Below, piece by piece: positions 59,777 through 64,000 of a stretch of 64,000 bases of DNA. Position numbers and translations under genes: made by a program. Below the pieces are notes generated by a model, which saw nothing but the letters and a program-made list of their open reading frames with translations, did no database searches and had not been told where the DNA came from. The stretch covers positions 5,112,888 to 5,176,887 of the forward strand of contig JANVCC010000048.1 of NCBI GenBank assembly GCA_025345505.1. The letters run 5' to 3'. This DNA is from Todiramphus chloris collaris. Its lineage: Eukaryota; Chordata; Aves; Coraciiformes; Alcedinidae. Within the stretch, counting starts at the first letter, position 1, and each line of letters starts with the position of its first letter.

Positions 59777-61834
59777 GTGAGTATAACTGACCAGACAGAA
59801 GAGGATGCTGGTGATCTTTGGAAAGTTAAACTGTTCCTTTCATTTTATCATGGCCTGTGTGTCATCTCCAGGCACCTGAGGTTTTGTAGGAAACTTCCTA
59901 TGAAGAGGGCTCACTGAAACCATCCACTTACATATACATTAAACACGTTGCAAGCATTCCAGGTTCCCTGTGCCATGAACAGCAGCTGGCTAGTGCTTTG
60001 GTTAAAGCTTTTTGTCAAAACAGCTTGCTTTTGACTTTGTATTATGAAAACACTTCTGACTGTAGAGTTGGTTAGAAAGTGAGTACAACTGTAGGGAAGC
60101 CTGCTTTCCGTTTAATAGGATGTATAGATCATCTTTCTTTTTTCTTTTCCTGTTTAATTTTGCTCCTGCTCCGATGAAGACAGTGAGGAATTACACATTA
60201 TGTTGTAATTAAAGCAAACTTGTTCGGAGTTGACTTTGTAAAGTGCTTAGGATGTAATTGACCTGACTCTTCATTATAAATTTCACCTTTGCCATTGGAA
60301 AATACGCTGAGTGGTATTGAACTTTCTTCTATGAAAACTACCTAGTTTTAGAGTCCCATGCAAATCACCCCCTGCCTTTTTTTGTAGGAGGAATATTGCA
60401 GGATGTGAGCGGGTGCTGTTGATCTTGTGCCTGTGTTGATTTCACTTAGTGGTTTAGCTTAAAACTCTTTTGGATTTAGATGTCTCTAATGTACTGGAGG
60501 CAAGGTGTTGCATGTGATTGTGATGCAGGGAAGAGCTGGACCTTATCTTAGGTGTATTTAGTGCAGAGAAAAAAGCTGTTTGGTTTTAACAAGATGCTAC
60601 AGAATTAAGGAATAATTGGAATTAGGTGAGCTTTTCAGCTTTCAATGTAGTCAGCTGTGTTTTTATATTCAGAGTTCCACAAGTTCTCTTTCAAGAAGAC
60701 ATGTAAATTACTGTTGTGACAAAACACATAAATACATCTAGGATTTGATAGTAATTAATTCATTTCACTTATCTAAAGAAAGATTAAGTGCCTCAGTTTG
60801 AAACTGTCTATACAAAGTAACATGTAAACAAATCTCACACACATCAAGTGTAATAGCACATTTCATAGAACTGCAGACACTTTGTTTTTAACTGCAGTAG
60901 TTTCTCACTTCCAGCATTCACAAACTGACATTTAGTCACCCAGTGCTTCTTAACTAGATTTTTAAGGGCCGTTTTTATGTCCCTGGCTTTCTTGAGTGAC
61001 TTCAACTGTATGAACAAAATACTGCTCAAAAGATGATTAGAACTCTGTTAGAATTGTGTTATTTACTTCTGGTGTGCAAAACAATGACTCTTTGAGTTAT
61101 TCTTGGATTTCTGTTGGGTCAGAAGATGCCATGTATCCACTGATGGGAGAATCTCAGAACACACGTTCTCTCTGCAGCTGCCTTTCAGGATCTTTTCTCC
61201 AGGTACTGGATTTGGTGGGCTACTTACAGGAGAGTTCCACAACATTGACTTCAAGACAGATTTGTGTTGCACATCAACTTTTTTGTGGTCCGCCTTTCCT
61301 CTTTGGTTCTTTGTACTTGCACACACATTATATGCATATATATTTATCTGTAAATATATGAACACTGATGTTTTTATAGGAGTTGGCTTTAGTCTTCATT
61401 CACTAGTCATGAGTGTTCAGCATGCATGATATCTTAATTATAGCACTCCGTTGTACACTGACCACCTATGGACTGCATTTTAATTTCATCTGCCTCCTTC
61501 CTGTGTATTTAGTAATGCTCTCTGACTTCATGCACATACTTTCACTATTATTTATTCTTTAATTTATTTTCATACTTTCATTCCTAGAGTTCTGTACTGG
61601 TGCTTTAGGGAAGAAGGTGAAACACAGAGCAGGGACCCTGCTGACGAGGAGGGAGAAGATGCAAGGATACTGTGGTAGAGCAGCAAGAGGTTTTAGAAGT
61701 CAGAAATATCAAGGTTTATTTGAATAATCATTTATTTCTAAACATTATTTCAGAGACATATACATTGGAAAGCAAAACTGGTAAGTTTTTGAGGATGTGC
61801 CAAAAGTAATGTACTCTTGTGGGTACACATTATG
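59777..61834. other. T-rich non-coding stretch, no gene recognised
   Basis: AT-rich with no interspersed repeat recognised. Frames of 100-108 codons at 61056-61429 overlap on both strands and look like chance openings. Confidence 0.45.
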
Positions 61835-62240
61835 GAATTATAGAAGAATTTATTTTGGAAAGAACCACTGGAAGTCATCCGTTCAAATGCCCAGCTTGGA
61901 ACAACACTACCTTCATAGTTAGGTGAGGTTGTCCAAGGTCTTGTTTAGTTGAGTCTTGATCATCATCATGGACGGATACTGCACAGCCTCTGGGGACACT
62001 CTTTTCCAGTGTGTGACTGCTTTCACTCTGAGGGATTTTTCCCAATATCTCAATTTCCCACACGGCAACTTGTCTGTAGTCTCCCGTCCTCTTGTGCAGC
62101 TTGAAGGACAGTCTGCCCTCATCTTCCATACACCCTCCAGTTTTAGATAGGTAATCAGTAAGATTCCCACCTTCCTACAACTTCCTGCTCTTCCTACAGC
62201 TCATCTTGGGTATGTCTGTGGGGAACCCAAACACGAGCAC
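61835..62240 (-). mobile_element. Old CR1 LINE, antisense 3' region
   Basis: A diverged antisense CR1. TATGGAATTATAGAAGAATT is the decayed 3' terminus. GAGGTTGTCCAAGGTCTTGT (61924) and TAGTTGAGTCTTGATCATC (61945) are conserved blocks. TACACCCTCCAGTTTTAGAT (62129) followed by AGTAAGATTCCCACCTTC continues collinearly. It is more diverged than the copy at 49830 and of an older subfamily type. Confidence 0.82.
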
Positions 62241-64000
62241 AGCCCTGTAAGTGCAAAATAGACAGGAGTATTCAGTTGCCTCAGCTTGCTCTTGAATATT
62301 TATGCAAACCTTTCTTGCCCTTACATATCCCTTACTAGTTGCAATTCTAAATGATCTTTTGTTTGTTAATTCTGTGTGCGTGCCCTCAGGCAATGTTTCT
62401 GTATTCTTCCTGTTAACTTCTGCCTCTTTTACCTTGTGTATGCTTCTTCTGTCTTGGAGCTCAGTTAGGAAGTACTCTGTTCATCTGGGTTGGCTTCTTC
62501 CACACCCGCTGCATCTCAAAATGCTGGACCATTCTCACACTTTGAAGAGATTGACCTCAAATATCAACCAGGGTTCTCATGTTTCAGGGCAGCCCTTTCA
62601 AAGGGGTCGCACCATCTAGCTTTCTGAACAAACAGAATGTTTCCTCAAGTCCAGGACTGCAATTTTGCTATTAGTCTTGTTTGCTTTTCTCAGGATCTTA
62701 AGATTCACCATCTCCTACAGCTAAGGCTGCCATTGACTTTCACATTCCTGACCAGTTCTTTCTTAAGCTTCCCCATGTTCACTTTGGGAAACTGTGTTAA
62801 ATCACCACTGTGTTTTTCCTCTGAAAACACTTAAGCCTTATTAGAAAATACTGGCAACATGTATTAGGATAGAATGTTGAAAAATGAGGCACTGCAGCTT
62901 CAGTTTCCTATTCTTGGTAGGAAATGAGGTTTTTATGATCCAAATGTTAGAAGAATTAAATACTCTCCTGCCTGTTGTTGCCTGAAAATGAAAATGTTTG
63001 GCATAAAAGCTTGAAAATGTTCTTGAAATGTTAACGGAAACAGATTTCTTAGTTTGTAAAAAAATGTGTATGAGAGAGAGGAATAGAACAGTTTGTCAGA
63101 CTCTATAGTTGCTACTTGAGATGGGAAAAAAAAAAACTCTCTCTCCTGTTACACCACCCACTCGGAATTTCTTGATTTGAGCACTGCTTGTAAGCAGAAA
63201 AAAAACCCCACATGTATCCTGGGTAAAACTGCCATCATTTAAAGACTGAATGGGCATGATTTCCATAACTCCAAATAAGATAATACTCAGCTGACAAAAG
63301 CAACTGTGCATTAAATACTTGACACCAAAAGCGGTTAGATGAGAATCTCTACCCCTAGTAAGTTGGTTGGTGGGCTGTTGTCTTGAATTCGGTGATCTGC
63401 ACAAACTCTTCTGGTTTCTGAATTATACCCATTGAGAAAAAGAGAATTTTGTTTTTATCTGGGATAATCAAAACCAGTGCATGTGTTCAGATTTGTTAAT
63501 GAATTTTATGTGTCTTTGTTTTATTCTGGACTGGGGAAACAAAACAATCAGGGTACTCGAGTGATAATTTTCCCACTTACACCTGATACTTAACAGTTCC
63601 ATTTTTTTGTTTCTGGATGATTCATACATATTTGAAAGGATCTCTTTTCAAAGTTCACAAAGCCTGCATCCAGCTTATACTTAATCACTGGAATTTTACT
63701 AAATAAAGTAGGTGGTGGTTTTTGAAGGGGAAAAAATCCTGTGAACAGCCTTGCTTTCTGCAATTTGTTGATGCTTACAGCAATGTAACAGGCAAGATCC
63801 CAGGTATCTGTTGTTTCTATCTGTGTACAGAAAGCATGCAAGGTCTGTCGTGGAAATTGCTCTTACTGACTAGGTAAATCGTTTTCAGTGCCCTATAGAT
63901 AAATTTAGGAAGAATAGATGCCTGATGGGCTTACCTAATGTCAAGTTTTATTGCCCACTTTACCACATATAGAGACTACTATTTAGCAAATGAAGAAAAG
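62241..64000. other. Non-coding stretch to the window end
   Basis: AT-rich sequence with no recognised gene or repeat. The 105-codon + frame at 62302-62619 and 102-codon - frame at 63096-63404 match no family I know. Confidence 0.5.

Noticed and set aside
1-64000. tRNA, rRNA, snoRNA, CRISPR or bacterial-type systems
   Set aside because: No tRNA arm pattern, rRNA block, regularly spaced repeats, operons or ribosome binding sites were seen; the window is vertebrate nuclear DNA.

Overview
This is vertebrate nuclear DNA, almost certainly from a bird. At least fifteen CR1 LINE segments in both orientations carry avian hallmarks: 5'-truncated 3' ends, octamer tails of the ATTCTATG or ATTCTGTG type, and the conserved non-coding 3' part. 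I recognise no complete or confidently identifiable host protein-coding gene. Most open frames are short chance frames or lie inside repeats. Layout: 1-10667 is unique, apparently intergenic sequence with a few simple repeats. At 10668-10792 a (CTCCT)n array runs into an assembly gap of exactly 100 N (10793-10892); a short array of the same unit recurs at 13668. CR1 copies lie at 11030-11462, 11849-12051, 17040-18235, 19250-19770, 23700-25212, 30490-30655, 33290-33617, 34405-34753, 39018-39135, 42720-42795, 43015-44870, 49830-50340 and 61835-62240. The most unexpected element is at about 21530-23179 on the minus strand (possibly to 21250). It is a heavily decayed but collinear pol region with reverse transcriptase, RNase H and integrase pieces in that order, as in Ty3/gypsy LTR retrotransposons. 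Avian LTR elements are dominated by endogenous retroviruses, so a recognisable Ty3/gypsy pol fossil is the main finding here. A CpG island at about 44990-45860 looks like a housekeeping-type promoter, with an NRF1-like site, stacked GC boxes, three TGACG motifs in about 45 bp and a good + strand splice donor at 45336. To its right, 45900-64000 is T-rich on the + strand with no recognisable exon, as expected for a long first intron of a rightward gene whose coding exons lie mostly beyond the window. The gene cannot be named. Two speculative internal exons (54492-54534 and 59559-59776) are listed with low confidence. I see no tRNA, rRNA, CRISPR array, operon or bacterial feature. All CR1 and gypsy assignments are from reading the sequence and recalling family features, not from a database search.
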